Shown here in pieces: positions 26,649 through 35,262 of a DNA stretch of 64,000 nt. The position numbers and the translations under genes were made by a program. Source of the DNA: JAUWKC01 sp035527845 (lineage in GTDB: Bacteria; Planctomycetota; Phycisphaerae; Sedimentisphaerales; Anaerobacaceae); contig DATKZT010000041.1 in assembly GCA_035527845.1 (NCBI GenBank), positions 1-64,000 on the forward strand, in the 5' to 3' direction. The notes beneath the pieces are model-generated. The model was given only the letters and a program-made list of their open reading frames with translations. It ran no database searches and was not told where the DNA came from. Within the stretch, counting starts at the first letter, position 1. Each line of letters opens with the position of its first letter.

Positions 26649-27560
26649 GTGGCTTATAATTGTGTTGTTTTGGCAAAACAGGTTCCGGATACGAAGCGGA
26701 TAACGGGCCGGGCGATGAACGATGACGGGACGGTGAATCGGTCGGCCCTGCCGGCGATATTCAACCCGGAGGACCTCAACGCACTGGAGCTGGCGCTGGA
26801 TATAAGGGAGCGGCATGGGGGCCGGATAACGGTGATAACGATGGGTCTGCCGGCGGCCGGGGCCATACTTCGGGAGGCGCTTTACCGGGGGGCCGATGAG
26901 GCGGTGCTGGTAACGGACATTCGCTGTGCGGCGAGCGACACGCTGGCGACGAGCTATATCCTCAGTTGTGCGGTGCGGAAGCTCGATTATGATATTGTGC
27001 TTTGCGGCCGGCAGGCGATAGACGGTGACACGGCGCAGGTTGGGCCGCAGTTGGCGGAGAAGCTTGGCGTGCCGCAGATTACCTACGTGGAGGAGCTGGC
27101 GGGATTAGAGGGCAGGACAATTACAGTGCGGCGGAACATCGGCAACGGGTGGCAGATGGTCAGAACGAAGCTGCCGGTCCTACTGACGGTCACGAGTGAT
27201 GCGAATGAGCCGAGGGTGGCGGCGGCGAAGAAGATGATGAAGTACAAGAGTGCGCGGACGCCGGTTGAGATTGCGCAGAGACTCAAGGCCGAGAACGCAG
27301 ACGCGGACGAGGCAACCATAAAGAAGCTTGTCGAGCGGCGATGCGCAGAACTGGACAAGAAAGGGCTGCTCATAAAGCAGTGGGATTTAAGTTTCTTGGG
27401 CGCGGACCTGACGTGGTGCGGGCGGAGCGGGTCGCCGACGAAGGTGCACCGGATACAGAGCGTTGTACTGGCGGCCAAGGAGAGCAAGGATATCGAGCCG
27501 GGCGAGGCTGGTATCTCGGCGATGATACATGAGCTGATCGAGGACAAGATAATCGCATAA
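26649..27560 (+). CDS. etfB: Electron transfer flavoprotein beta subunit
   Basis: The 303-aa EtfB/FixA-type protein has the N-terminal CVVLAKQVPDT and the signature region DIVLCGRQAIDGDTAQVGPQLAE, which contributes the nucleotide (AMP or second FAD) site. With EtfA it takes electrons from acyl-CoA dehydrogenases in the cytoplasm. It is about 45 residues longer than classical EtfB (about 255), with extra C-terminal sequence (KKLVERRCAELDKKGLLIKQ onward). The GTG start has GGAGG 7 nt upstream. It heads a tight operon with etfA, an acyl-CoA dehydrogenase and a HAD phosphatase. Confidence 0.93.
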   Translation: MAYNCVVLAKQVPDTKRITGRAMNDDGTVNRSALPAIFNPEDLNALELALDIRERHGGRITVITMGLPAAGAILREALYRGADEAVLVTDIRCAASDTLATSYILSCAVRKLDYDIVLCGRQAIDGDTAQVGPQLAEKLGVPQITYVEELAGLEGRTITVRRNIGNGWQMVRTKLPVLLTVTSDANEPRVAAAKKMMKYKSARTPVEIAQRLKAENADADEATIKKLVERRCAELDKKGLLIKQWDLSFLGADLTWCGRSGSPTKVHRIQSVVLAAKESKDIEPGEAGISAMIHELIEDKIIA

Positions 27561-27565
27561 GAAGC

Positions 27566-27616
27566 GTAGATGAGTAGATGCGTTAATGAGTAGATGGGTG
27601 AATGAGTGGATGAGTT
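27566..27616 (+). repeat. Imperfect short tandem repeat between etfB and etfA
   Basis: The gap consists of four or five imperfect copies of an ATGAGTAGATG-like unit, each about 8-16 bases. It contains no standard Shine-Dalgarno but several in-frame and out-of-frame ATG codons, which may affect initiation at etfA. Confidence 0.6.
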
Positions 27617-28687
27617 ATGATAGATGTAAACAGAGAAGGCGAGGTTTGGGTATTTGCCGAGCAGCATGGCGGTCGGCTGGAAGAAACGCCCGTCGAGCTT
27701 ATGAGCAAGGGGCGTCGGCTGGCGGATACTTTGGGCGTGAAGCTGGCGGCGGCACTGCTGGGTGACAAGGTAAAAGGGCTGGCGTCGAAGCTGATACACT
27801 TCGGTGCGGACAAGGTGTATGTGGTGGAGCATCCGCTGCTGCGGGACTTCCAGACGAACAGTTATGCGAAGGTGATATACGATTTGATTCATAAATATGA
27901 GCCGCAGATAGTGTTGTACGGGGCGACGGTGACAGGGCGTGATTTGGCGCCTCGGATAGCAAGTGCTGCGAAGGCGGGTCTGACGGCGGACTGCACGGAC
28001 CTGCAGATCGGGGACCATCAGGCGGCGGGCAAGAACGGTGAGCTTCACAGGAACCTGCTGTTTCAGATACGGCCTGCATTTGGCGGCAACATCATAGCGA
28101 CAATCATCAATTACGACCGCTGGCCACAGATGGCGACGGTTCGGGAGGGCGTTATGCCCCCGGCCGAAGCGGATGTCACTCGCAAGGGTGAAATCGTCGT
28201 TGAGAAGGCGGAGTTGTCCGAATCGCAGGCTCCGTTGGAGATATTGGAGGAGCACCAGCGGCCTAAGAAGGTGAACCTGAAGGCGGCGCGGGTGATTGTG
28301 GCGGGCGGCGCCGGAGTGGGCAGCAAGGAGAATTTCCGGTTGGTGTGGGACTTGGCTAATTGTCTGGGCGCGGCGCCGGCGGCGAGCCGGGCGGCAGTCG
28401 ATTTGGGATTTATCGACCGCGACCATCAGGTGGGGCAGACGGGGACAACGGTGCGGCCGAGCCTGTACATCGCAGTGGGTATCAGCGGTGCGATTCAGCA
28501 TCAGGCGGGGATGTCGCAGAGCCAGAAGATTATCGCGATCAACAGCGACCCCAATGCGCCGATATTTCAGGTCGCCCATTACAGGATAGTCGGCGACCTG
28601 AACGACGTGGTGCCCAAGATGATAAAGGCGCTGAAGGAAAAGGGCATAAAGGAAGAAAAATTAGAAGAGGCGGTAGAGACGGCATAA
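27617..28687 (+). CDS. etfA: Electron transfer flavoprotein alpha subunit
   Basis: The 356-aa EtfA/FixB-type protein has an N-terminal Rossmann-like domain (VWVFAEQHGGRLEETPVEL) and a C-terminal FAD domain with RVIVAGGAGVGSKENF, AASRAAVDLGF, QVGQTGTTVRPSLYIAVGIS and GAIQHQAGM, ending INSDPNAPIFQVAHYRIVGD. The last blocks are the EtfA FAD-binding signature. It pairs with EtfB upstream. The acyl-CoA dehydrogenase begins three bases after the stop. No ferredoxin-like extension is seen. Confidence 0.94.
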   Translation: MIDVNREGEVWVFAEQHGGRLEETPVELMSKGRRLADTLGVKLAAALLGDKVKGLASKLIHFGADKVYVVEHPLLRDFQTNSYAKVIYDLIHKYEPQIVLYGATVTGRDLAPRIASAAKAGLTADCTDLQIGDHQAAGKNGELHRNLLFQIRPAFGGNIIATIINYDRWPQMATVREGVMPPAEADVTRKGEIVVEKAELSESQAPLEILEEHQRPKKVNLKAARVIVAGGAGVGSKENFRLVWDLANCLGAAPAASRAAVDLGFIDRDHQVGQTGTTVRPSLYIAVGISGAIQHQAGMSQSQKIIAINSDPNAPIFQVAHYRIVGDLNDVVPKMIKALKEKGIKEEKLEEAVETA

Positions 28688-28690
28688 GCT

Positions 28691-30526
28691 ATGGCAAATT
28701 TTTTCACAGACAACGAGGACATTCAATTTCTTTTCCGGCATATTGACGTCCGCGAGCTGGCGCGGGTCTGCGAGGAGGATTTCAGGTTCGCCGCGGAATT
28801 CGATTACGCGCCGAACGATGCCGATGAGGCGGTGCAGAATTACGAGATGGTGCTCGAATCGCTGGGCCGGTTGAGCGCAGAGTTCATCGCGCCGCGGGCC
28901 GAGGATGTGGACCGCGAAGGAAACACGCTCAACGAGGACGGCTCGGTAACATACGCCAAGGGGACGCAGGAAAACCTCCGGAAGCTGGCGCAGGCCGAGG
29001 TGATGGGTTTCACGCTGCCGCACCGGTTCGGCGGGCTTAATTTTCCGAATCTGGTTTACTCGATGGCGATAGAGATTGTATCTCGTGCGGACGCCGCGCT
29101 GATGAACATATTCGGGCTGCAGGGAATAGCCGAAACCATAAACGCGTTTGCATCGGAAGAAATCAGGCAGCAGTACCTTTATGATTTTTCGGCGGGCATG
29201 GTGACCGGTGCGATGGTGCTGACCGAGCCTGATGCGGGCTCGGATTTGCAGGCGATAAAGGTCAGCGGTCACGATACCGAAACGGAGCAGCCGGCGACGG
29301 TATATCAGGACGCACAGGGCAACTGGTTCGTGCGCGGCGTGAAGCGTTTTATCACGAACGGCTGCGGCGAGATACTGCTGGTTTTGGCGCGGACCGAGCC
29401 GGAGATTGCCGACGGGCGCGGGCTGAGCCTGTTTCTGGTGGAGCGCGGGCCGTGGGTGAAGGTTCGCAGGCTCGAAGAGAAGCTTGGGATTCACGGTTCG
29501 CCGACGTGCGAGCTTTTTTTCAATGACGCCCCTGCCAAGCTCATCGGTGAGCGTCAGCGAGGTCTGATTACGTACGTGATGAGCCTGATGAATGGGGCGC
29601 GGATTGGGATTGCGGCGCAGTCGATGGGAATAGCGGAGGCGGCATTTCGCGTGGCGCGGGATTACGCGGCCAGCCGGCGGCAGTTCGGCGTTGCCATTGA
29701 AAAGCTGCCAGCGGTGCGTGACATGCTGATTGATATGAAAATCAGCATCGAGGCGGGTCGGGCGCTTTTGTACGAGACCTCGCGGGTGGTGGATATGGAA
29801 ATCGGTTATGCGAAGCGGTTAGAGTTCAATCCGCCGGCGGACAAGGAAGAGGTCAAGCGGCTAAAGAACGATTCTCGCAAATACAGGAGATATGCGTCGA
29901 TGCTGACGCCGATGAGCAAGTATTACTGCAGCGAGATGTGCAACCGCGCGGCATACGATTCGATACAGGTGCTTGGCGGCAGCGGGTACATGCGGGATTA
30001 TCCGGTGGAGCGGCACGCACGCGACGCGCGGATTACAACGATATACGAGGGGACAAGCCAGCTGCAGGTCGTGGCGGCGGTGCGCGGGGTGTGCAGCGGC
30101 ACGGCTGAAAGATTCATCGAGGAGCTGGCACAGCAAAAGTACGACCCGCATGTGAGCGACCTGCTTGAAAAACTCGCGCGGGGCATGGAGCAGCTAAAGG
30201 GGGCCATCGCCTTTGTGAAGGAGCAGGGCGCCGAATATATGGACCTGTGCGGGCGGGCGCTGGTGGATATTGCGATTGATTTGATCAACGGTTATCTGCT
30301 TTGCGGGCAGGCCAGCACGAGCGTTGATATGGACGTGCCGGTCGCTGTGGCGGGTAACGGCGACGGCCAAATGATACCGATGAAGCAGCGCAAGGCCATG
30401 ATGGCGCACAGGTATATCACCAGGAACGCCCCCAAGATAGCGGCGCTGGCCGAGGGCATTTGCGCCGGCGATAAGTCGACGTTCGCCAATTACGGGGCCT
30501 TGGTGGGACCTGTGCCGGTCGATTAA
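28691..30526 (+). CDS. Acyl-CoA dehydrogenase with C-terminal extension
   Basis: The 611-aa flavoprotein oxidises acyl-CoA to enoyl-CoA and passes electrons to ETF. It has the N-terminal helical domain, the middle beta domain with LTEPDAGSDL, RRQFGVAIEKLPAVRDM, and the C-terminal helical domain with IQVLGGSGYMRDYPVE and TIYEGTSQLQ, in which Glu453 is the likely catalytic base. It exceeds ordinary acyl-CoA dehydrogenases (about 380 aa) by an N-terminal segment of about 55 residues, an Arg/Lys-rich insertion (KEEVKRLKNDSRKYRRYAS) and a 130-residue helical tail, as in larger members. Its position right behind etfBA indicates direct coupling; substrate chain length is not predictable. Confidence 0.92.
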   Translation: MANFFTDNEDIQFLFRHIDVRELARVCEEDFRFAAEFDYAPNDADEAVQNYEMVLESLGRLSAEFIAPRAEDVDREGNTLNEDGSVTYAKGTQENLRKLAQAEVMGFTLPHRFGGLNFPNLVYSMAIEIVSRADAALMNIFGLQGIAETINAFASEEIRQQYLYDFSAGMVTGAMVLTEPDAGSDLQAIKVSGHDTETEQPATVYQDAQGNWFVRGVKRFITNGCGEILLVLARTEPEIADGRGLSLFLVERGPWVKVRRLEEKLGIHGSPTCELFFNDAPAKLIGERQRGLITYVMSLMNGARIGIAAQSMGIAEAAFRVARDYAASRRQFGVAIEKLPAVRDMLIDMKISIEAGRALLYETSRVVDMEIGYAKRLEFNPPADKEEVKRLKNDSRKYRRYASMLTPMSKYYCSEMCNRAAYDSIQVLGGSGYMRDYPVERHARDARITTIYEGTSQLQVVAAVRGVCSGTAERFIEELAQQKYDPHVSDLLEKLARGMEQLKGAIAFVKEQGAEYMDLCGRALVDIAIDLINGYLLCGQASTSVDMDVPVAVAGNGDGQMIPMKQRKAMMAHRYITRNAPKIAALAEGICAGDKSTFANYGALVGPVPVD

Positions 30527-30536
30527 AGGTGCGGCG

Positions 30537-31220
30537 ATGCTGCGTGCGGTGATATTCGATTTCGACGGCGTAATAACGGATTCGGAGGTTCTGCACCTCC
30601 GCGCGTTCAATCGGATGCTCGGCCGGTTCGCCATAGAAATATCCAAAGAGGACTATTATAGGGATTACCTGGGCCTGACCGATTTGGATTTGCTTGCGGT
30701 GCTGGCCGAGAAGGGACTGCTAAAGGTGGGGCCGCAGGACATTGAGCGCCTGGCTAAGCAGAAAGAGGAAATTTTCCACAGATTAGTCGAGACCGGCGGC
30801 ACTATCATCGGCGGCGTGCGGCCGTTTCTGCGGATGCTGAGCGAGAACCATGTGCCGATTGCGATATGCTCCGGTGCGCTGTTGGCGGAGATTGAGCTGA
30901 TTCTGGATAAGGAGGGGCTGCGGAAGTTTTTCGAGGTGATAGTCTCCGCCGAGCAGGTAAAAAAGGGCAAGCCTCATCCGGACGGCTTTGTTCTGACGTT
31001 GGAGAAACTAAACCAGACGCGGCACGACAGTCCCATTTCGACGGGCCAGTGCGTGGTCATAGAGGACTCGCACTGGGGCCTCGATGCGGCCAAGGCCGCC
31101 GGCATGCACACCGTCGCCATAACAAATTCGTATGACGCCGAGCAGCTATCAATGGCCGAAAAGGTCGTCAACCACCTCGACGAATTGGACCTACCTGACC
31201 TCGAAAAGCTCTGCGCCTGA
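30537..31220 (+). CDS. HAD-superfamily hydrolase, beta-phosphoglucomutase/phosphatase-like
   Basis: The 227-aa HAD subfamily IA protein has motif I FDFDGVITDSE (res. 7-17), motif II Ser in AICSGA, Lys in KKGKPHPDGF and motif IV VIEDSHWGLDAAKAAG, with a four-helix cap after motif I. It is a cytoplasmic phosphatase or sugar-phosphate mutase; the exact substrate is open. It starts 10 nt after the dehydrogenase stop with AAAGGTG upstream, so it is the last gene of the etf operon. A housekeeping phosphatase role is likely. Confidence 0.88.
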   Translation: MLRAVIFDFDGVITDSEVLHLRAFNRMLGRFAIEISKEDYYRDYLGLTDLDLLAVLAEKGLLKVGPQDIERLAKQKEEIFHRLVETGGTIIGGVRPFLRMLSENHVPIAICSGALLAEIELILDKEGLRKFFEVIVSAEQVKKGKPHPDGFVLTLEKLNQTRHDSPISTGQCVVIEDSHWGLDAAKAAGMHTVAITNSYDAEQLSMAEKVVNHLDELDLPDLEKLCA

Positions 31221-31833
31221 GCTTTTCTGTTTGGGCGCAAAGGCCCTGCCGTCGACTTCCAATCCATCTCATTTGGGCACGGTGCAAAAGACAACGCAGA
31301 CAAAAACAAGCGGCATTGGTTGATTCCAATACGCCAAAGGCTGACACTGCTCAAGGTAGTTCAACGGCCGGCAGTGCTCATAACCCTTTGCTAAGACAGG
31401 AGTTGCAGAGTACATGGTCGTCCACCGACGTCAGAAAACCGCTGCGTTGCTCCGAACGATGCGAAAAAATTTTTCGCTTGTAAGTTCAGGCCTGAAAGCA
31501 AGTTACAGTTCGTGTCTGTGAGACGGGCCGGGGAGTTTCTGCAATTTTCTCAAAAAGCTTATCAACAATCGTAACGTCAGCTTCGCCTTTAGTATGAATG
31601 GGTAGAGTAAAGGTCCGCAAATAACGTGCTGCGGCAAGTGCCACAATCCGACAGATTTGGGCCTAAGTCTTTGGAAAATAAGTATTTAGAGTGCCGGGCA
31701 AAGGGGGCTTCCTGATTTATGACAGCGATTTTGCGGCTGGCTGAAGGGTTCTGAACAAGCGCTAATACGAAGTTCGAGGTTAGTTGAGGGCGAAAAGATG
31801 TGTTCAATAAATGAATTGTCCAAGGGTGAATTT
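31221..31833. other. Intergenic region
   Basis: No gene is supported in this AT-richer gap. A short palindrome TTCAGGCCTGAA occurs near 31487. AAGGGTG just before 31834 serves the next gene. Confidence 0.4.
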
Positions 31834-33003
31834 ATGAACGCAGCAAATGGGAAAGAATGGAACTGGTGTTCGGGGTTTGTCTTGCTAATACTACTGGCTT
31901 TGCTGTGGGCGGGCACAGCGGCAGCGGACAACTTGGCGGCGATCAGGGACTTTGGCATAAGCCGGAGTGAGCCGATAGATAAGAGTTTCTTCTTTCACGA
32001 AGGCAAGTACATCGAAGCCCCGTACGTTGTGGAGCGTCGGGGGCTTGACATTTACATCAACGACGTGCTGATAGTCTCTGGGCCGGAATACCCGATTTAC
32101 GAGTATAAGGTGGAGCAGGACCCCGGTGACCCACCGCCAAGTTCGTCTCCCTTCGATTCGTATCCTGCGGGGACGGACCTTCGGGACGTTTACTGGTCAA
32201 AAAAATGGCGGTATTTGTACAGTCACTTCGACCACGAAACGGCCAAGAACATGATGCTGGAAACTTACAGAAAAAGTAGCGAAATTGAGGATGTCTCATG
32301 GTCTGATATGGAGGACATTGTTCGCCTGGTTCATAAGGACGGCCGGAACAGACTCGTCAGCCTGTCTCTGAGCGGAGGGGGTTTCGCTTTGAATCCGCCG
32401 CGCAAAGAAGAACTTCTGAAGCGAGTGCAGGAAGAAGCTGCTTTCCACGAGAGGCGTCTCGGCAGAGACCAATTGGTGTTCAAGAAGGGAGGCTTTACGC
32501 GGGTGGTCAGGGGACGACGGGCGGTCAAAGGCCTTGAGGTACTACTCTCAGACGCGAGCGATACGGATAAGCTGAAGGCGTTGGAAGAGGCAAGATTAAT
32601 CCGTTCAGGGCCGAAGGGTGAACTGGAGCGTTGGATTGTGACCGACTTTCAGGGCTCGCCTCAGCTTGCCGAGAGGTTCCTCAAATTCAAAGATGGTTAC
32701 CGTGCTCGGCCGGTCATCGAGGACGCAAACAAGTGGCTGGCTAATATGGAATCAATGCCGGCGGAATTGGCGATGCAGACCCCAGCAGAAATAGCGCTCG
32801 AGGGAAAGTCTTCGGTACCTGATTTGACAGCGCCAGCCGAGAAAGAGCCCAACCTATTGCCCCCGGCCGTCAGGCCTGTCGGTTCACAAACCGGCCCCAC
32901 TGGCTGGCTGGTTCTCGGCGTGTGTGGCATCGGGGCGGGAGGATTGGGACTGCTGCTTGGACATTTGGGCAAACGCCGCCGCAGCAGACAGGCTGCTCAG
33001 TAA
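31834..33003 (+). CDS. Exported protein of unknown function with C-terminal TM anchor
   Basis: The 389-aa product has a signal peptide (CSGFVLLILLALLWAGTAAA), a charged exported region with helical segments, a Pro-rich linker (EKEPNLLPPAVRPVGSQ) and a C-terminal Gly-rich TM helix followed by GKRRRSRQ. This C-terminus looks like a membrane anchor or sorting tail. The start at 31834 (MNAANGKEW) is chosen over an ATG 12 codons upstream because AAGGGTG precedes it. I do not recognise the family. It may be co-transcribed with the next gene, 113 nt downstream. Confidence 0.6.
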   Translation: MNAANGKEWNWCSGFVLLILLALLWAGTAAADNLAAIRDFGISRSEPIDKSFFFHEGKYIEAPYVVERRGLDIYINDVLIVSGPEYPIYEYKVEQDPGDPPPSSSPFDSYPAGTDLRDVYWSKKWRYLYSHFDHETAKNMMLETYRKSSEIEDVSWSDMEDIVRLVHKDGRNRLVSLSLSGGGFALNPPRKEELLKRVQEEAAFHERRLGRDQLVFKKGGFTRVVRGRRAVKGLEVLLSDASDTDKLKALEEARLIRSGPKGELERWIVTDFQGSPQLAERFLKFKDGYRARPVIEDANKWLANMESMPAELAMQTPAEIALEGKSSVPDLTAPAEKEPNLLPPAVRPVGSQTGPTGWLVLGVCGIGAGGLGLLLGHLGKRRRSRQAAQ

Positions 33004-33116
33004 AGAAAGGATGTCAGCTATGCCATAAAAACCGGTTATTTTCGGTAAAGCTGTCGGGGCGTTTCGACCCACAAAGGAACGAGAACAGAGGAAGCTCATA
33101 GATTGGGAGACTCAAA

Positions 33117-34283
33117 ATGCGGAACAGAATACTGATACTTACACGGTTAATTGGCGTTTGGCTGTTTGTTGTGAGCGTACCCGTCCAGGCCGACGTGGCC
33201 TATAGCCCGAAATATGACGAACTGGTTACATGGGAACCTTTTGCGTGGATGTTGAGCACGAGTCCGGGAAATACAATTGAAGACGGCATTAGCGGGGCGA
33301 AAGACCAAGGCTACACGGTCATCACGAGATGCCAAGATGACGGCCCTGGTGCGGACTCGGATTTCGAGGACTGTACGCGGTCCGAGTGGGATTCTCTTCC
33401 GGATGGTGTTGGGATTCTACACATACACGGGCACGGCAATAGCACTCTGATCGATGTTTGCACGAACATTCACCAAGATGAGATTTTGGATAGTACGACC
33501 CCGTACTGGGCGTCCTGGACTGATCCGGATGGGGACGGCACAGCCGACTCAGGCATGGGTGTGATTGACCACTTTTCCGACTGGGGCTGCTACGTTGGAT
33601 ACGTTACCGGAACTTGGCTCGGGAGTAACTTCCAAACTACCCTTTCGGATAATCATGCCATTGTGCACATCGAGTGTTGTCACAGCAGTGACGGCGCCAG
33701 TTCACTTCTGGCGAAGTGCCACGGGCGGACCGGTTTTGGCTACACCGAGAACGTCAATGCTTCGGACGCCGCATTCAATCTGGCACTCCTGTTCGACCTC
33801 ATGAACGGCACCGAACCCATTGAAGATCCAGGAACAGAACGCAAGGCAGGGAATGCGTTCACCTATGGTGAGGATGACTGGAGGGACGGCTTTGGCATGA
33901 GGGGTTACAACGATACGACGCTTTGCCCGTCAGTAGTCGCCTGGGATCCGGACGATGGTACGGGAGGAAGCGGCGGCACCGGGTTCGTCGAGTTCGACAC
34001 GCATTGTGACAACACCGTTGACCCCAACGATATACTCTCGGCCAACGTTACCAGTGGGTCGCTCAACATAGGGCGCTTCCGCTGGGCGGTGGAAAATTCC
34101 GTGACCCTCGATTATAAGCTCAAGTTCAAGTGGTGCGAAGGCGACGACTACCAAGTGAAGATCACGGTGGACGCCTCGCACCTTGCAGCCAAAGACGGCG
34201 AACAGGAACTTGACGGGGGCAACAGCGACGAATATGGGGTGGCGCCCAACTTGGACGACTTCACCTTTGAGTTCACTGACTAA
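33117..34283 (+). CDS. Secreted protein, possible clan CD (caspase/gingipain-like) cysteine peptidase
   Basis: The 388-aa product has a signal peptide (ILILTRLIGVWLFVVSVPVQA). The candidate dyad is a hydrophobic strand ending in His-Gly (GILHIHGHGNS, His104/His106) and a second strand ending in Cys (AIVHIECCHSSDG, Cys187/Cys188), the order and context seen in clan CD peptidases such as C25 and CHAT/caspase-like proteins. The C-terminal third (from about VEFDTHCDNTV) is a separate Asp-rich beta domain. GGGAG lies 7 nt upstream of the ATG. The family call is inference from the His...Cys pattern alone. A hairpin terminator follows at 34360. Confidence 0.5.
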   Translation: MRNRILILTRLIGVWLFVVSVPVQADVAYSPKYDELVTWEPFAWMLSTSPGNTIEDGISGAKDQGYTVITRCQDDGPGADSDFEDCTRSEWDSLPDGVGILHIHGHGNSTLIDVCTNIHQDEILDSTTPYWASWTDPDGDGTADSGMGVIDHFSDWGCYVGYVTGTWLGSNFQTTLSDNHAIVHIECCHSSDGASSLLAKCHGRTGFGYTENVNASDAAFNLALLFDLMNGTEPIEDPGTERKAGNAFTYGEDDWRDGFGMRGYNDTTLCPSVVAWDPDDGTGGSGGTGFVEFDTHCDNTVDPNDILSANVTSGSLNIGRFRWAVENSVTLDYKLKFKWCEGDDYQVKITVDASHLAAKDGEQELDGGNSDEYGVAPNLDDFTFEFTD

Positions 34284-34359
34284 TGGGCAGTGAGGCTCGT
34301 TTGGATCATATAGTCGCGCATTGACTTGACGAACGCTGTCGGAAAGGTTAGTTTTGTAG

Positions 34360-34383
34360 GGGCAGGTCGAAGCGGACCTGCCC
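34360..34383 (+). terminator. Hairpin terminator-like structure
   Basis: GGGCAGGTC and GACCTGCCC form a perfect 9-bp stem with a 6-nt loop, followed by TTGCTTGT. It lies 76 nt after the stop of the 388-aa protein and before the gene at 34443. The short T run makes termination strength uncertain. Confidence 0.55.
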
Positions 34384-34442
34384 TTGCTTGTATGCTGGAA
34401 TAGGTCGTTCAATAGAGGCGTTAATTTAAGGAGGTCATAATT

Positions 34443-35204
34443 ATGAAGGGCAAAATCCGGTGGATAATGACGGGTCGGCTGGCGGTTGCGATTTTCAGCT
34501 CGTTGCTCGTAGGAACCAAGGTGCATGAGGCCAACGCACAGAGAGAAGCTCCCGGGCCGCAGGGTGAGGTGAAGAGTGGCGAGAAATCTGACGGGTCAAG
34601 CCGGCTGAGGAATCTAAATGCGGATGACGTAAAGAAGGTTGAAGTATTCAGGCTTGAGCAGGCGGGGGGCACGGCCGAGAGGAGATATATTCGCAGCGCG
34701 CTGGATGTCAGGGCGATAAAGGGAATTCTGGCGCTGTGCCGAAAGGCCCGAAAGTATGAGCGTCCTGCGGAACTTGAGCCCGAGTTTGCAAATCGTGTGA
34801 TGGCGGTGGAGCTTAAGAGCGGAGAGGTCCTGGAGATTCCCTACAACTCGCGGTGGCACGCGCCTTTTGGTGGGCTTGAATCGCAGGAGCTGAAGGAGGC
34901 GCTTTATGCGCTTACCAACTACAGCCACGGTACGGTAATACACTTCGCTGAGGGCCAGGTGCTGGAGACGATAGCCTTCGATTCTATTCAAGTCGGCGAG
35001 GGAAGCCATGCCACCACCAGGTGGGAGGCGTCTATGGACCTGGATGAGCAGGGCCAGCTTAGCCTGCATGTGAAGCTCAGGCAGGCCAGGAGTTTCCGGA
35101 TGGATGACAGCCAGCCGATGCGCTATGGACAGGCGAAGGTGTTCAAATACGACGGCAATGGTCACATGATTGTGTTGCTGCAGGAGCCGGTCAGTTACGA
35201 TTAG
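34443..35204 (+). CDS. Secreted protein of unknown function
   Basis: The 253-aa product has an N-terminal signal (RWIMTGRLAVAIFSSLLVGT) with an AxA-type site at EANA. It is followed by a linker and a compact alpha/beta domain (DDVKKVEVFRLEQAGG, VMAVELKSGEVLEIPYNSRW). The Shine-Dalgarno AAGGAGGTC is strong. I do not recognise the family and see no catalytic motif or TM anchor. It is preceded by a terminator-like hairpin, so it is probably transcribed alone. It is convergent to the minus-strand LPS-related cluster. Confidence 0.65.
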   Translation: MKGKIRWIMTGRLAVAIFSSLLVGTKVHEANAQREAPGPQGEVKSGEKSDGSSRLRNLNADDVKKVEVFRLEQAGGTAERRYIRSALDVRAIKGILALCRKARKYERPAELEPEFANRVMAVELKSGEVLEIPYNSRWHAPFGGLESQELKEALYALTNYSHGTVIHFAEGQVLETIAFDSIQVGEGSHATTRWEASMDLDEQGQLSLHVKLRQARSFRMDDSQPMRYGQAKVFKYDGNGHMIVLLQEPVSYD

Positions 35205-35262
35205 CCGCGGGCCTTGTAGAATCAGACAATGGGAGTTAACCGCTACAAGCGGCGGCCGGGTA

